Source: Caldithrix sp.
GTDB lineage: Bacteria > Zhuqueibacterota > Zhuqueibacteria > Thermofontimicrobiales > Sulfurfontimicrobiaceae
Reading direction: 5' to 3'
Assembly: GCA_020722815.1 (NCBI GenBank)
Contig: DYKB01000020.1
Coordinates: 36,080-100,079 of the forward strand
Length of the DNA: 64,000 bases
Under the pieces are notes generated by a model. It saw only the letters and a list, made by a program, of their open reading frames with translations. It did not search any database and was not told where the DNA came from. The position numbers were made by a program, and so were the translations under genes. Positions 29,101 through 38,189 of this stretch are shown here, piece by piece. Within the stretch, counting starts at the first letter, position 1. Each line of letters opens with the position of its first letter.

Positions 29101-29832
29101 TGCACCATATTCACCATTCCAGAGGCCAGCCCGCGGCCCTGGTTTTCTAGTGCCAATTGGACGGGGATCACCGATATAAGAACCGGCAGGCCAATATGTT
29201 GGCCAGGTCCTTTTATCTGTACTGATCGCCAATGTTTTGATTAATAAATCCGGCGGTAATAAACTAATTTGTAACACGTTATCGCCATTAATATCTTCGC
29301 CAGGATCAAGTTCACCGCTGTTATTGGTATCTTCATTTAAACCACCGACCCAGCCACCAACCCCATCATTGTAATAGCCAGGTTTAGCCTGCCACATACA
29401 CTGATGGGTCCGATCTTTTGAAAGCTGGGAATTCACAGAAGGTCCGTAAATTTCAAAATATGAATCGGTTACAATCGGGATATCAGTTCCTTGCCAATTA
29501 TCAGGAATCACTTTATCACGATAGGCGGTCATATCTTTCACCAGCGCACCAATATAAAAACAGAAATATTCGCCATAATCCAGACCTTCACTACCCGGCC
29601 ATTTTAAGCGATGATTCGGCGATAGATCCGAATCGGCAAAATTACCAATATTCCATACCGGACAATAGATCAGGTTTCGGTCAAATAGCCCACGAGCACG
29701 AAATCGGGTCCAATGCATGGGGTGCAAATCATATCGTTCATCCCGCTGGGCTTCCTGGGCAAACAACACTTGAGAAAAGAGCCACAGAACCAGAACTTTC
29801 AGGAAGATGCTTTTCACTTTTATATCAAACAC
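26191..29832 (-). CDS. giant secreted T9SS-type surface protein, 1213 residues
   Basis: GTG start at 29832, supported by GGGAGG nine bases upstream and an immediate signal peptide ending LFAQ. Residues about 400-560 carry many Asp/Asn/Gly-rich loops (DKNKNDRLDYE, DPGEDINGDN elsewhere) like calcium-binding dockerin or thrombospondin type-3 loops. A fibronectin-III-like stretch follows (PTLVCIPGDGKVQLYWD, NGYRLYRS). The last 90 residues look like a FlgD/T9SS sorting tail (VPDPYVASN, CTIKIFTASGHLVKTI, GVYFYHVDA, GKLAIIK). Proteins of this kind are common after TonB-receptor/PorV pairs in Calditrichota-like genomes. Function unknown; probably a large surface or matrix protein. Confidence 0.8.
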   Translation of the reverse strand: MFDIKVKSIFLKVLVLWLFSQVLFAQEAQRDERYDLHPMHWTRFRARGLFDRNLIYCPVWNIGNFADSDLSPNHRLKWPGSEGLDYGEYFCFYIGALVKDMTAYRDKVIPDNWQGTDIPIVTDSYFEIYGPSVNSQLSKDRTHQCMWQAKPGYYNDGVGGWVGGLNEDTNNSGELDPGEDINGDNVLQISLLPPDLLIKTLAISTDKRTWPTYWPAGSYIGDPRPIGTRKPGPRAGLWNGEYGAKSIADQESYYMMDDHENDWWNDWKVEKYWPMKNPDGTPNTTPWVTGGIGGAGIEVEGRGYAWFHPLAEDILVNLYRVRNYSDYILNRVVTGVYSDADIAGAAGENQASYITATYEHGDRTEFDIMYQWHKFPDQLGRKMKVGVFGFAFLESPGIGYNGKDDDADYLFDESMHNGIDDDHDWRAFTDIGMDRLAPGDLDYTGPDVDGTEGNGIWDTEDVNHNGALDRGEDKNKNDRLDYEPENDDVGTDGVGPGDNEYRGPDSDGTECDGIMNLGEPNFDITDIDEADQAGLKHVYVYEKDNTLRSDKAFWEKYLAKEGTEVIDSDDDICFTFGARNVKLDTMKFERFCIAMIMGADNEDIVRNKSIMQRIYDSNYRFLTPPLQPTLVCIPGDGKVQLYWDTAAELSKDPFFGEDFNGYRLYRSTDPKFLDIKTITDAFGNVLLYEPLAVFDKIDNLKGPHPVPFPSLGVHYDMGNDFGLRHSYKDTLVDNGRTYYYAVTAIDAGNDDDFFDRGLVTLKHPLKAMPSESPFIITVNRLGEVEFRDRNTAVAIPTQMAAGYTDPHVDTLQFRHIGGFAFGGKHNIEVFNRYHACLDCEYELTFKDDGWLEKLDPTYKHGQLTGIKLKNLTTDSVLFDLQDTTHIAFNNNIWPELERSIYEGLHVDLKLPDGNSIQDDGNAGITVLKKDERGRTTRAWQQWAVNKSGNNLFVHTVQLRQEGYPLPGDFEIRVAEYGADTSWSQFPTRIPEYPLNFTTWNITDPANPIRMKVKYFNDKAIKVPEAQGYLWDSTRVIIIFGPYKTASGLTNYRSSWEVRFFKNIADSLKPVISPQPGDIYRFRTVRPPDRNDVYRFTIQGGEWVATQAKDRMREIYVVPDPYVASNTVESIYNIGGRSSRRVDFVNLPPQCTIKIFTASGHLVKTIQHDSFEDFGRHMWDLTTDDGPEVAFGVYFYHVDAPNVGTKKGKLAIIK

Positions 29833-29906
29833 GACGTTACGCCTCCCAGAATATTTCTTTACGAATTTGATAAAATTAGTTAGCTATCAAAAAAGGCCTG
29901 CCATTT

Positions 29907-30983
29907 TTAAAACGCCATCATACCAATGGTAAATCGACTCACGGAATCAAAAAGTGTCCAATCAGACCAGGCATAATCAATCGTAATGGTCGAATGTCCG
30001 AGTACCCGATAATTCAGTCCACCACCCAGCGTCAATCCACTAATTGCGTCTTTCTCGAAAAGGGACTGATAACCGGCACGCAAGAAGAAAATGTTCATCG
30101 TCTTCAGTTCCAGCCCCAGGTTCATGCTTTCCACGTTGTGGCTTGGATGAATCAGATCACTGCTAATGATTAATGAATTTCGACTATCAAAATTCAACCG
30201 ATAGGCCATTCCAAAACGAAAGATGAGTGGGAGGGGAAATTTCTCGGTTTTATAGGAGACAACAACCTGATCGTTATTGAAATAGACATCTCTACGCCCG
30301 TCAGCGTCCATAATTCGTGTCAAATCCCTTCCATCCAGTGAAAACTCCGGACCGAAATTACAGATCGCCCCACCCAACGTTAATCCTTCCAGTCGGGTTT
30401 TATACAGAATCGACAGGTCAAACGCCACATTGTGACCCGCTGTGTGCCAGATTCTTTCATAAAAATATTTCACACCGATGCCGGTAGAAATTCGGTCGGT
30501 AATACTGAGTGCACCATATAAACCAGCCACCAAATCTTTTGCAGAATAGATCTCGCCGGTGCCTTCCGGTCGTGCGATTGTGCGAACCGGACTTTCCCCA
30601 TAATCAAGCATTGCCAGATGAACGCCAACAGCAAAGCCATAACGATTGACAGGAACTACCAGTTCAACAGCATTAAATTGCGTATCTACCAGCCAGGTAT
30701 TATGCGTCAACTGTACCGCAGGTGCGACAATATTGGTTATTCCGGCCGGATTCCAGTACAGCGCAGATGGATCATCGGCAATGGCGACGAATGCCCCCCC
30801 CAGTGCTTCTGCCCGGGCACCGATGCCAATCTCCAACATCGTTCCAGCGGCGGTACCGCGACGTGTTACATCAGTTTTATATGCTCTATCAAAATTATCC
30901 TGCGCAAATGTGCCTTGCTGCAGGGCCAGAATAGTGACGATGATAAAGAGCCAGCGAAATTTGATTATCGTCCAAAATTTCAT
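29907..30983 (-). CDS. PorV/PorQ-family outer-membrane protein
   Basis: 358 residues from the ATG at 30983 (GAGGGC upstream); the TTG at 30995 is less likely. Signal peptide ending GTFAQ, then the family hallmark ARAEALGGAFVAIADDPSALYWNPAGI, followed by FadL-like beta-barrel strands ending in Phe. PorV-type proteins work with the T9SS as shuttle for cargo to the cell surface, and related barrels accompany TonB receptors. The gene starts 17 bases after the TonB receptor stop, and the giant cargo follows 74 bases later, which supports a shared export role. Confidence 0.87.
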   Translation of the reverse strand: MKFWTIIKFRWLFIIVTILALQQGTFAQDNFDRAYKTDVTRRGTAAGTMLEIGIGARAEALGGAFVAIADDPSALYWNPAGITNIVAPAVQLTHNTWLVDTQFNAVELVVPVNRYGFAVGVHLAMLDYGESPVRTIARPEGTGEIYSAKDLVAGLYGALSITDRISTGIGVKYFYERIWHTAGHNVAFDLSILYKTRLEGLTLGGAICNFGPEFSLDGRDLTRIMDADGRRDVYFNNDQVVVSYKTEKFPLPLIFRFGMAYRLNFDSRNSLIISSDLIHPSHNVESMNLGLELKTMNIFFLRAGYQSLFEKDAISGLTLGGGLNYRVLGHSTITIDYAWSDWTLFDSVSRFTIGMMAF

Positions 30984-31000
30984 AGTTGCCCTCAAAATAG

Positions 31001-33886
31001 CTAAAACCCTAATTCTAATCCGAATTGTATAAAACGAGGTCGGGAATATTCTGTTGGATCATAATCAGCTTCATCCCGGGTAAAATCACCAATGAGTTCG
31101 AGGCGCCGGTAGCGTTTGTAAGCTAACTCGGGCAAATAGGCATCCGGACCAGCGCGTCCGGTAATGCTCTTAACCCGATTTTCATTCAAATGATTAAATA
31201 CATTGAATACTTTAACAATCGCATTCCATTCAAATCCAACGAACTGAAATTTTTTGGAAAGTAGCATATCAAAATCCCAGCGTATTGGCTTCCGACCGGC
31301 GTTATCCCATTCATCTCCTGGCAATTCAATTGAGGGATCGAGCGTGGCGGGTGAATAGGGTAAACCCGAACCAATCTGACCGATAAAACTAATATTCATC
31401 GTGGGAACTGGTCGTATATTGACCGAAGCATTTAATGTGTGTGTCTGATCCCAGTCCAGGAAGTTTATTTTTCGAATAGCCAGATTATAGCTGCCACGGC
31501 TACTACCGGAATAGACGGTAATATCACGGAGGATTTCAGGATTTGAAGCGCTTCCTTTGGCAGTCATGTAGGTATAGTCGATACCAGCCGTCAGCATTCG
31601 ATTCATGATACCATAATCAAATGCCAGTGTAACCCCACCTGATTCACCATATTCCTTATTGACATATCGATAAAAAGTAGCCGCATTACTGAGCGTTAAA
31701 ATTTCAATTCCCAGCAAATCACGGATATCTTTATAAAAAACTGTCAGTTCCATCGAAAAATCACTCGAAAGTTGCTGCTGCAAACCGAATTCATATTGAA
31801 TTGTCTTCTCAGGCTTCAGGTTTGGATTTCCAATTCGGCTTTTTTCGATGCTATATTGGTTATAATGCTCAAGAACCGGATTCTGGTACATTTTTTCATA
31901 ACTTGGCGTTTGAAAAAAGTGACCATACGAAAGCCGCAACGCCCCTTTTTCAGAGATCGGAAACGAAAGGCCAAATCGGGGGCTGAACTGATATTTCATT
32001 TTGGCATGTTCGTAATATTGGGAGGCCCCAACAAGTTCAGGATAGACTTTTGTATAATCCGCACACCATCGATCCCGCGGCCAGAACAGGTCCAGGCGAA
32101 GTCCTGCATTTAAGATAATTTCACCCATTTCCAACTTTGTCTGGACAAAACCAGCCCCTTCACGTGGATGACGGTTATATTCAACATAAAATTGTTCATC
32201 ACGCGTGCTATCAGGACTGGTTTCCCGGAGGTAAACGTGGGAATGGCTGAAATTGGCCGTGGTGTCGCTGAAAAATTGGTATGGAAAATAAAATTCCTCA
32301 ATCTCCTTGCGGGAAAATGGGAATTGCATTTCTTCATAGCCAAAAACCTCCCGCATGGGAGCATTTTTATAGTGAAGTGAATAAACCTTGGCATCAAAAC
32401 CGCATTTTAGTTCTATAATTGAACTGAGTTGCCAGGTTAAATCACCATTTAAAACATTAATCGTCTGATCGAACCAGTTCCGATCCCAGCTACTGATACC
32501 ACCATAATCATAGCCGGTGATTTTTCCAGGATCCCAGGCATTGGTGGCGGTGGTTTGATATCGTGGATCAGCAGCATCTTCAAAAGTATACGATTTACTG
32601 GAGTTTTGCTGGCGAGAAAATCGTAAATTATAAAAGATATTTTCACGTAAAACATGGGTTAACGTGAGCAAGTGTGTCGTTGCATTCCCTTTCCCCTGAC
32701 CTGTACCATCCGGACAAAATCGCCAGGAATTTGAATAGGATTTACTCTGCGAAGAACTATGAAAAATATTATAGGCAATAGTTACTGGCGTTACTGGCTG
32801 ATAAACTACTTTCAGATTAAAATTGTAAAATTTACTCCAGTTCATGTCAACAATTTTGCCATCGCCGGTGTGAAGGGAATCAGGTAATGGAATGACAAAA
32901 GTATCTTCCGGATCATAAATAGCACGATACCATTCCCGATAGACTTCAATCTCCCAGCCATCTTCAGGCATATAGCGTCGTTCGCCTTTGAGATAGCCTT
33001 TAGAATCAACTAACCGACCATTAACAAAAAAACCTAATTTCCCCAGGCTTGGTGGCCAGAAAGTAATGGGACCAGAAAAGGAAAATTTTGCTTCTTTTTC
33101 ATCTAAAGGCTGATAAGTATCGATGCCAATATACATTGGGGCATTCGGCGCATAATATCCGCCGGATAAAACTTCCAGTGTACCAGAATATACACGTTCC
33201 GGAACTTTGGTCACGACATTCACGACTCCGGATTGAGCCTGCCCGTATTCGGCATTGAATGTTCCACTGATCACCTGCAACTCTTTAATAAAATTATTTT
33301 CAATTGCCACATTGGTACCGCCGCCCTGACTGAAAGCATTGGTCACCGGCATGCCATCAATCATATACGCAACTTCCCGGCTTCGGCCACCTCGAAAATG
33401 CATGGCTCCCCCGGCGTCGGTAACCACGCCAGTTTGCATCTGGATAACTTCAGCCAGGTTTGAAACTGGCAGATTTGCGATTTCTTCTTCACTGACATAC
33501 GAAGCGGTATTCGTTCGATCGAATTCCACGGGTTCACGACCGGCGACAACCGTAACTTCCTCACCTAAAACAGCCTCTGTCTCAAGTGCATAATCTATTT
33601 TGGTCGTCCTGTCAGAGAAAACTTTGATATCCGTAACCCGGGCACGCTTATACCCGATCATGGTAATGCGGAGCGTGTATTTTCCGGGTGGGATGCGGAG
33701 AATCATAAAATTACCGGATTCATCCGCGGCAGCTCCTCTTTCAGTGCCATCAATGAGCACATTTGCACCCACTAATGGTTCACCGGTGGTTCGATCTGTA
33801 ATTCTGCCGGCGATTTTACCTGTTACCCCGGCAAAACTAATTTGTGTCACCAACAAAAAAATTAACAGGACAGGAATCGTTCGCAT
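31001..33886 (-). CDS. TonB-dependent receptor with carboxypeptidase-regulatory-like domain
   Basis: About 961 residues. Signal peptide 1-19; carboxypeptidase-regulatory-like beta-sandwich about 22-110 (GRITDRTTGEPLVGANV, PPGKYTLRITMIGYKR); plug domain about 120-235 (SNLAEVIQMQTGVV, MHFRGGRSREVAYMIDGMPV, NAEYGQAQSGVVNVVTK); the rest a 22-strand-type barrel ending in Phe. The start could be the GTG at 33892 or this ATG; GAGGG lies four and ten bases upstream respectively. Such receptors import large ligands with TonB energy, or act as cargo-specific partners in SusCD-like systems. No SusD gene is adjacent. It opens the minus-strand envelope module behind a perfect promoter. Confidence 0.9.
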   Translation of the reverse strand: MRTIPVLLIFLLVTQISFAGVTGKIAGRITDRTTGEPLVGANVLIDGTERGAAADESGNFMILRIPPGKYTLRITMIGYKRARVTDIKVFSDRTTKIDYALETEAVLGEEVTVVAGREPVEFDRTNTASYVSEEEIANLPVSNLAEVIQMQTGVVTDAGGAMHFRGGRSREVAYMIDGMPVTNAFSQGGGTNVAIENNFIKELQVISGTFNAEYGQAQSGVVNVVTKVPERVYSGTLEVLSGGYYAPNAPMYIGIDTYQPLDEKEAKFSFSGPITFWPPSLGKLGFFVNGRLVDSKGYLKGERRYMPEDGWEIEVYREWYRAIYDPEDTFVIPLPDSLHTGDGKIVDMNWSKFYNFNLKVVYQPVTPVTIAYNIFHSSSQSKSYSNSWRFCPDGTGQGKGNATTHLLTLTHVLRENIFYNLRFSRQQNSSKSYTFEDAADPRYQTTATNAWDPGKITGYDYGGISSWDRNWFDQTINVLNGDLTWQLSSIIELKCGFDAKVYSLHYKNAPMREVFGYEEMQFPFSRKEIEEFYFPYQFFSDTTANFSHSHVYLRETSPDSTRDEQFYVEYNRHPREGAGFVQTKLEMGEIILNAGLRLDLFWPRDRWCADYTKVYPELVGASQYYEHAKMKYQFSPRFGLSFPISEKGALRLSYGHFFQTPSYEKMYQNPVLEHYNQYSIEKSRIGNPNLKPEKTIQYEFGLQQQLSSDFSMELTVFYKDIRDLLGIEILTLSNAATFYRYVNKEYGESGGVTLAFDYGIMNRMLTAGIDYTYMTAKGSASNPEILRDITVYSGSSRGSYNLAIRKINFLDWDQTHTLNASVNIRPVPTMNISFIGQIGSGLPYSPATLDPSIELPGDEWDNAGRKPIRWDFDMLLSKKFQFVGFEWNAIVKVFNVFNHLNENRVKSITGRAGPDAYLPELAYKRYRRLELIGDFTRDEADYDPTEYSRPRFIQFGLELGF

Positions 33887-34209
33887 ATTCACTTTTCCCT
33901 CTTCTGTATTAATATATTGAATTGGAATTTCAAAATTGTTAGATGAAAAATGTAAGCGGTAGTTATTTTTTGGTTAATCTTTCGCATGAAGTCGTCTCAA
34001 TCTGGCTGAATTAACAGGCATAGAAATCAACAAAATAGAGTTTGATTTGATTTGATTATATTAATATTCTTTTATATTGTCAAGTATTTTTTTGAATATT
34101 TTGCTGCTATTTTCAAATGTTGAGTAAATAATCGCTGAGCGGGTTAGTGTAAACGAGTTTCAGAAGTCTTAACAAAATTCTGCTGAATAAATTTTCGATT
34201 ATGGCAGGT
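33887..34209. other. intergenic region upstream of the TonB receptor
   Basis: 323 bases between two minus-strand genes. It contains the promoter at 34055-34083 and a leader of about 160 bases before the receptor start. Nothing else distinctive was seen. Confidence 0.6.
34055..34083 (-). promoter_or_regulatory. perfect-consensus sigma-70 promoter of the TonB/PorV module
   Basis: On the minus strand TTGACA (34083-34078), a 17-base spacer and TATAAT (34060-34055), an exact match to the bacterial housekeeping consensus. Start expected near 34048, about 160 bases before the receptor start codon. Confidence 0.8.
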
Positions 34210-36345
34210 TTATTCAATAACAATCACCTCGTAATTTTTTAGCTCCAGCAGTTGAAATTCAATAAAACCGGCGTGAAATTCTCCGCTTAATTCCTGATGA
34301 GAAACAAGTGTGCGAATAGAAGTCCACGGCCCTGGCAAATAAAGTTTTAAATGAATGGCTTGTAATGGTTGAATTTTTTGAATCGGACGAATCATATCTC
34401 CATTGGCATTGATAAGATGGATTAAAATACGACCTTCCTGTTGACGGATCACAATTTCGAGTGCACTGCCGAATTCGCCCGTCAACTCCAGCAATGGTTG
34501 TGAAAAGGTGTGAACCGCATTTGCAAAAATTTTCCGGTACTCCTCCGGCGCATATTCCTGATACATCTGCCCGAAAGCACCGGCGATAAAAACACATTGA
34601 CCTTTCCCAAAATGATGATGAATGATAAAAGGATTTTCCGGCGAAGTGAGTGGAACGTATCGACCAGCTAATGGCGCCAGGTATGAAGCCAGCACCGTCG
34701 CGTCAGCCGCTGGTTTTACTTTGATGCCCAATAATGGCGCGGGGTAATAGGGCAAATTTAACTCGTTATATAAAAAATAATTCGAATCAGCAGGAACAAA
34801 ATAGTTATGATTGGCCAATGTAAAATAATCCTGATTAAAATGGACCCCGAAAACATCGGCCAGTGCAAAATCACCAGACATTTTACCTGAATTATCTAAA
34901 AGGGAGCAATCGAAATCCGCGATGAGATTCCCGCCAGCCTGAACATAATCGCTCAATGCTTCAACCGTGTTACGGGACAGCGCCCGCGTTGATGGTAGAA
35001 TGATGCAATCATAATTTTGATAATCCGAAAGCGATGCATCCAAATCTGTCACCAAATTAAAAGGGATCTGAGAACGAACCAGCATATCGTAAAAACCATA
35101 GAGCGATTTGGTCAAACCCGGCACGGTTTGATTATTTTTTTTAAATTCACCCGTAAAATCAGACGATTCATAGCTTGCATTCGAAATCCGTTCACTGGCG
35201 AATGAGTACATCAATGCCACCCGCGCCACCGGCTTCGACTGGTGATAATACTTTTCGTTAGCTGCCAGAAATTGGAACAGGCCCCGGCTTGCCGCGGCTG
35301 CCGGCGTTGAAAGTAATCGGGTAGAACCATGGATCCCCCACCAGACGTTGGACCCATTGGCCACACAGGAGGCAATGCATAATTGGGTTTCCGCCGGCGA
35401 ATGGAGATACCAGCTCCAGGGCTTCTGATCCCCGGCCATGAAAATAACGCGCGGTTTTTCTGAAGGAAGGGCTTCTATCAACTTCGCTGCCAGGCCGGGA
35501 CGCCAGAGAAAGGCATCCTTTGGCGGATCATAAAACATAAATCCGCCTTCGGTGCCGATTATGTCATTATATTCGAGTGCGTCTTTAATATTCACAAAAG
35601 AGGGGGTACAGTGCAAAACCGGCAAATTCATATAAAAGATAGATTCCGGTTTGAGTGCCTTCCAACGGTGATAAGCTTCGCTTAAAAAATCATCGCGGGT
35701 GCGCTGATTAAAATTAAAGGAAGAAAGCGATTTCGGATACTTCTGGCCATACCATTCTTTATATTTACGCTTACAAAATTCACAATGGCACCCTTCCGGA
35801 TTAATAACAGGTCCATCGAGAAAAATACCATCTAGATCAAAAGCTGCTAATGAATCGAGAATTGAAAAAAAATAGTTACGCCAGGGACTATGCAGACAAA
35901 CCGAGGGGTAAGTATCGTACAGCATCACAATTTTATTTTTCTGGTTTCGCTGCGACCAGATTTCTTTATTTTTTTCATGCGCTGGGCCGAGAATATGCAC
36001 ATTCAGATACAAAATAATGCGGAGATGCTTCTCATGCGCCTTTTTTAAATACGCGGTGAGGATTTCTCGATGCTGCTGCGGATCGTAAAGCGCCGAGTAA
36101 TTGTCCGCCATGGGATGAAAAAGCTGCTCCACATTGAATCCCATATCGACCCATTTATCGATGACCTCCAGATTTTTGCCATTTTCAAAATTACATTGCA
36201 GCGCCGCGATACGCAGGGGCTGTTCGTACCATTTTTCCTGTGAATGGGCAGATTTGTGGTAAAAAATAACGATGAAAAAAAGAGATAACATCAGTAAAAT
36301 CAAGGACGAAGGATTGAGTTTAAAAAGTGGGACTACTATTTTCAT
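34210..36345 (-). CDS. secreted glycoside-hydrolase-like protein with beta-galactosidase-trimerisation-like domain
   Basis: 711 residues; ATG with GGAGG six bases upstream. One N-terminal membrane or signal segment (about 12-35). Residues about 40-370 look like a TIM barrel (GFNVEQLFHPM, LDGIFLDGP, a C.C..C cluster EGCHCEFCK, NDIIGTEGGFMF, WSWYLHSPAETQLCIASCVANG). Residues about 380-600 resemble the Rossmann-like trimerisation domain of GH42 enzymes (VALMYSF, YDCIILPSTRALSRNTVEALSDYVQAGGNLIADFD). The barrel resembles the hypothetical glycosidase-like families seen beside sulfatases. Substrate unknown. It follows the sulfatase after 57 bases, so the two are probably one operon. Confidence 0.75.
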   Translation of the reverse strand: MKIVVPLFKLNPSSLILLMLSLFFIVIFYHKSAHSQEKWYEQPLRIAALQCNFENGKNLEVIDKWVDMGFNVEQLFHPMADNYSALYDPQQHREILTAYLKKAHEKHLRIILYLNVHILGPAHEKNKEIWSQRNQKNKIVMLYDTYPSVCLHSPWRNYFFSILDSLAAFDLDGIFLDGPVINPEGCHCEFCKRKYKEWYGQKYPKSLSSFNFNQRTRDDFLSEAYHRWKALKPESIFYMNLPVLHCTPSFVNIKDALEYNDIIGTEGGFMFYDPPKDAFLWRPGLAAKLIEALPSEKPRVIFMAGDQKPWSWYLHSPAETQLCIASCVANGSNVWWGIHGSTRLLSTPAAAASRGLFQFLAANEKYYHQSKPVARVALMYSFASERISNASYESSDFTGEFKKNNQTVPGLTKSLYGFYDMLVRSQIPFNLVTDLDASLSDYQNYDCIILPSTRALSRNTVEALSDYVQAGGNLIADFDCSLLDNSGKMSGDFALADVFGVHFNQDYFTLANHNYFVPADSNYFLYNELNLPYYPAPLLGIKVKPAADATVLASYLAPLAGRYVPLTSPENPFIIHHHFGKGQCVFIAGAFGQMYQEYAPEEYRKIFANAVHTFSQPLLELTGEFGSALEIVIRQQEGRILIHLINANGDMIRPIQKIQPLQAIHLKLYLPGPWTSIRTLVSHQELSGEFHAGFIEFQLLELKNYEVIVIE

Positions 36346-36402
36346 GAAAGCCTCCGGATGGAAAAATTAATTAACACAATCAGACGACTGTAATAAAATC
36401 AA

Positions 36403-37827
36403 TCACTTTTTCGCTTTGATTTCCCATTCCCAGGTACCAAGCTCTTTCCCATCATAATCCGGATTTAAAACCGGTATCTGAGCATTCACCTCAATCCGCC
36501 ATTTTTTCAACTGCTCATGTAATTCACGTGTTTTATCCGGCAACTTTGCCGACAAATCATTCCTTTCGCCAATATCTTCTTTTAAATGATAGAGTTCCAG
36601 CCGGCCATCTTCCAGATACTCAATCAATTTATATTCACCTTTGCGAATCGCGCTGTAGGGTGTGGCGCCACCGGGATGGTAATGGGGATAGTGCCAGTAA
36701 ATTGCTTCACGCCCCAGGTCCCCTTTCTGTTTAAGGAGTGGCAGAAGACTCAGGCCATCAATGGGAGTCGATGCTGGCAATTTCAATCCGGCCATTTCCA
36801 AAATCGTTGGGAAAAAATCAACACTGATGACCGGGGTGTCACAGGTTGAGCCAGCCGGTATCACATCTGGCCATTTGATAAACATTGGCGTTCGATGGCC
36901 CCCCTCGTAAGCAGAACCTTTTCCGGCCCGCAAAGGCAAATTGCTGGTCACCCGTGCCAGTCCGCCGTTATCACTCATAAAAATAACCACGGTATTTTTT
37001 TCGAGATCCAATTCCTTTAATTTCGTAAGCAATCGTCCCACCGCTTCATCCAGACTCTGAATCATGGCGGCATAAGTGGCATTATTTTGCGCATCGGATG
37101 GATTTATTTTTGTTTCATATCGCTGAATTAATTCTGATTTTGCCTGCAATGGGGTATGTACCGTAAAATGCGGCCAATAGAGGAAAAACGGCTTTTTTTG
37201 ATTCGTTTCGATAAATTTAATCGCCTCGTCCGCCAGCCGATCCGTCAAACATTCGCCTTCAGGCCCGTCAGGGATGGTCGAAATCCTGTACGGAGCAAAG
37301 TAGCTGGGTGGCTGTCCCTTATCCGTACCACCAAGATTGATATCAAATCCCTGTTTCTCCGGATAGAACGGCTCTTTCCCCAGGTGCCATTTACCAATAC
37401 TGGCCGATACATAACCAGCTTCATGCAATATTTCCGCCACGGTAGTTTCCTTCAGCGGCAATTCTTGATTGAATGAAGGCACCAGCATTTTCGCATTCGC
37501 CCGTTTATGTCCCGGAATCCAGTCGGTCAGATGTAATCTGGCGGGATATTTCCCGGTCAAAATACTCGCCCGGGTCGGTGAACAGACCGTACAGGCAGCG
37601 TAGGCGTTGGTAAATTTCATACCTTCGCTGGCCAGATGATCGATATTGGGTGTTTCATAAAATTGACTGCCATAACACCCCAGGTCTTTCCAGCCCATAT
37701 CATCAATTAAAATGCAGACGAAATTCGGTTTTCGATTCCAGCCGCAATTTAAAAGGGGCACAGCCGATAATGAAGTGGCGGTGAGCATGGCTTTACCCAT
37801 GTTTTTTAAAAAAGTACGACGTTCCAT
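36403..37827 (-). CDS. type I sulfatase (formylglycine-dependent), Tat-type N-terminus
   Basis: 474 residues; ATG with GAGGAA upstream. The N-terminus ERRTFLKNMGKAML fits a twin-arginine signal. The catalytic Cys82 lies in CSPTR (C-x-P-x-R), which is converted to formylglycine by a maturase. Metal ligands: D42-D43 (LIDDMGWKDLGCYG) and FMSDNGG later; substrate region SIGKWHLG. Family S1 sulfatases remove sulfate esters from polysaccharides or glycosaminoglycans, here probably from marine or host-type sulfated glycans before the neighbouring hydrolases act. No formylglycine-generating enzyme is in the window. Confidence 0.92.
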   Translation of the reverse strand: MERRTFLKNMGKAMLTATSLSAVPLLNCGWNRKPNFVCILIDDMGWKDLGCYGSQFYETPNIDHLASEGMKFTNAYAACTVCSPTRASILTGKYPARLHLTDWIPGHKRANAKMLVPSFNQELPLKETTVAEILHEAGYVSASIGKWHLGKEPFYPEKQGFDINLGGTDKGQPPSYFAPYRISTIPDGPEGECLTDRLADEAIKFIETNQKKPFFLYWPHFTVHTPLQAKSELIQRYETKINPSDAQNNATYAAMIQSLDEAVGRLLTKLKELDLEKNTVVIFMSDNGGLARVTSNLPLRAGKGSAYEGGHRTPMFIKWPDVIPAGSTCDTPVISVDFFPTILEMAGLKLPASTPIDGLSLLPLLKQKGDLGREAIYWHYPHYHPGGATPYSAIRKGEYKLIEYLEDGRLELYHLKEDIGERNDLSAKLPDKTRELHEQLKKWRIEVNAQIPVLNPDYDGKELGTWEWEIKAKK

Positions 37828-37856
37828 TTTGATTTCCTCAATTTGAGTCTACTCTA

Positions 37857-38071
37857 CAAATGGTGTTCGGTATATTTTTTTCCATTAAACCATAATAGAA
37901 TCCCACGTCATGCCTGAATGCTTTTATCGGGCATCCAGCGTATTTATAAAAATGAATTCCCGCTAAAAACCGGCGGGAATGACGGTGATCAATACAGAGA
38001 TAATTTAGCACTTAATACATTAATTTTATTAATGATAGTTATAATTTAAAAAGTGTGCCGAACACTATTTG
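37857..38071. mobile_element. MITE-like element with 24-base terminal inverted repeats
   Basis: Left end at 37857-37880 (CAAATGGTGTTCGG...) and right end at 38048-38071 are inverted copies, 20 of 24 bases matching. Both ends are flanked by TA (37855-37856 and 38072-38073), the target preference of mariner/IS630-type elements. The 215-base body encodes no protein and includes an inner hairpin region around CCCGCT...AGCGGG-like arms and a GGCGGGAATGAC motif. It lies in the 362-base gap upstream of the sulfatase; the rest of that gap shows nothing definite. Confidence 0.6.
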
Positions 38072-38189
38072 TATTCGAAACATAATGTTCTTCCAATAAC
38101 AAATTTTTATTACATATTCAATATAAAAAGTGGTTGATTTCGATTGAGAGAGATAGTGCGGTTTATCAGTTCGTCAACCTGAAACAGAC

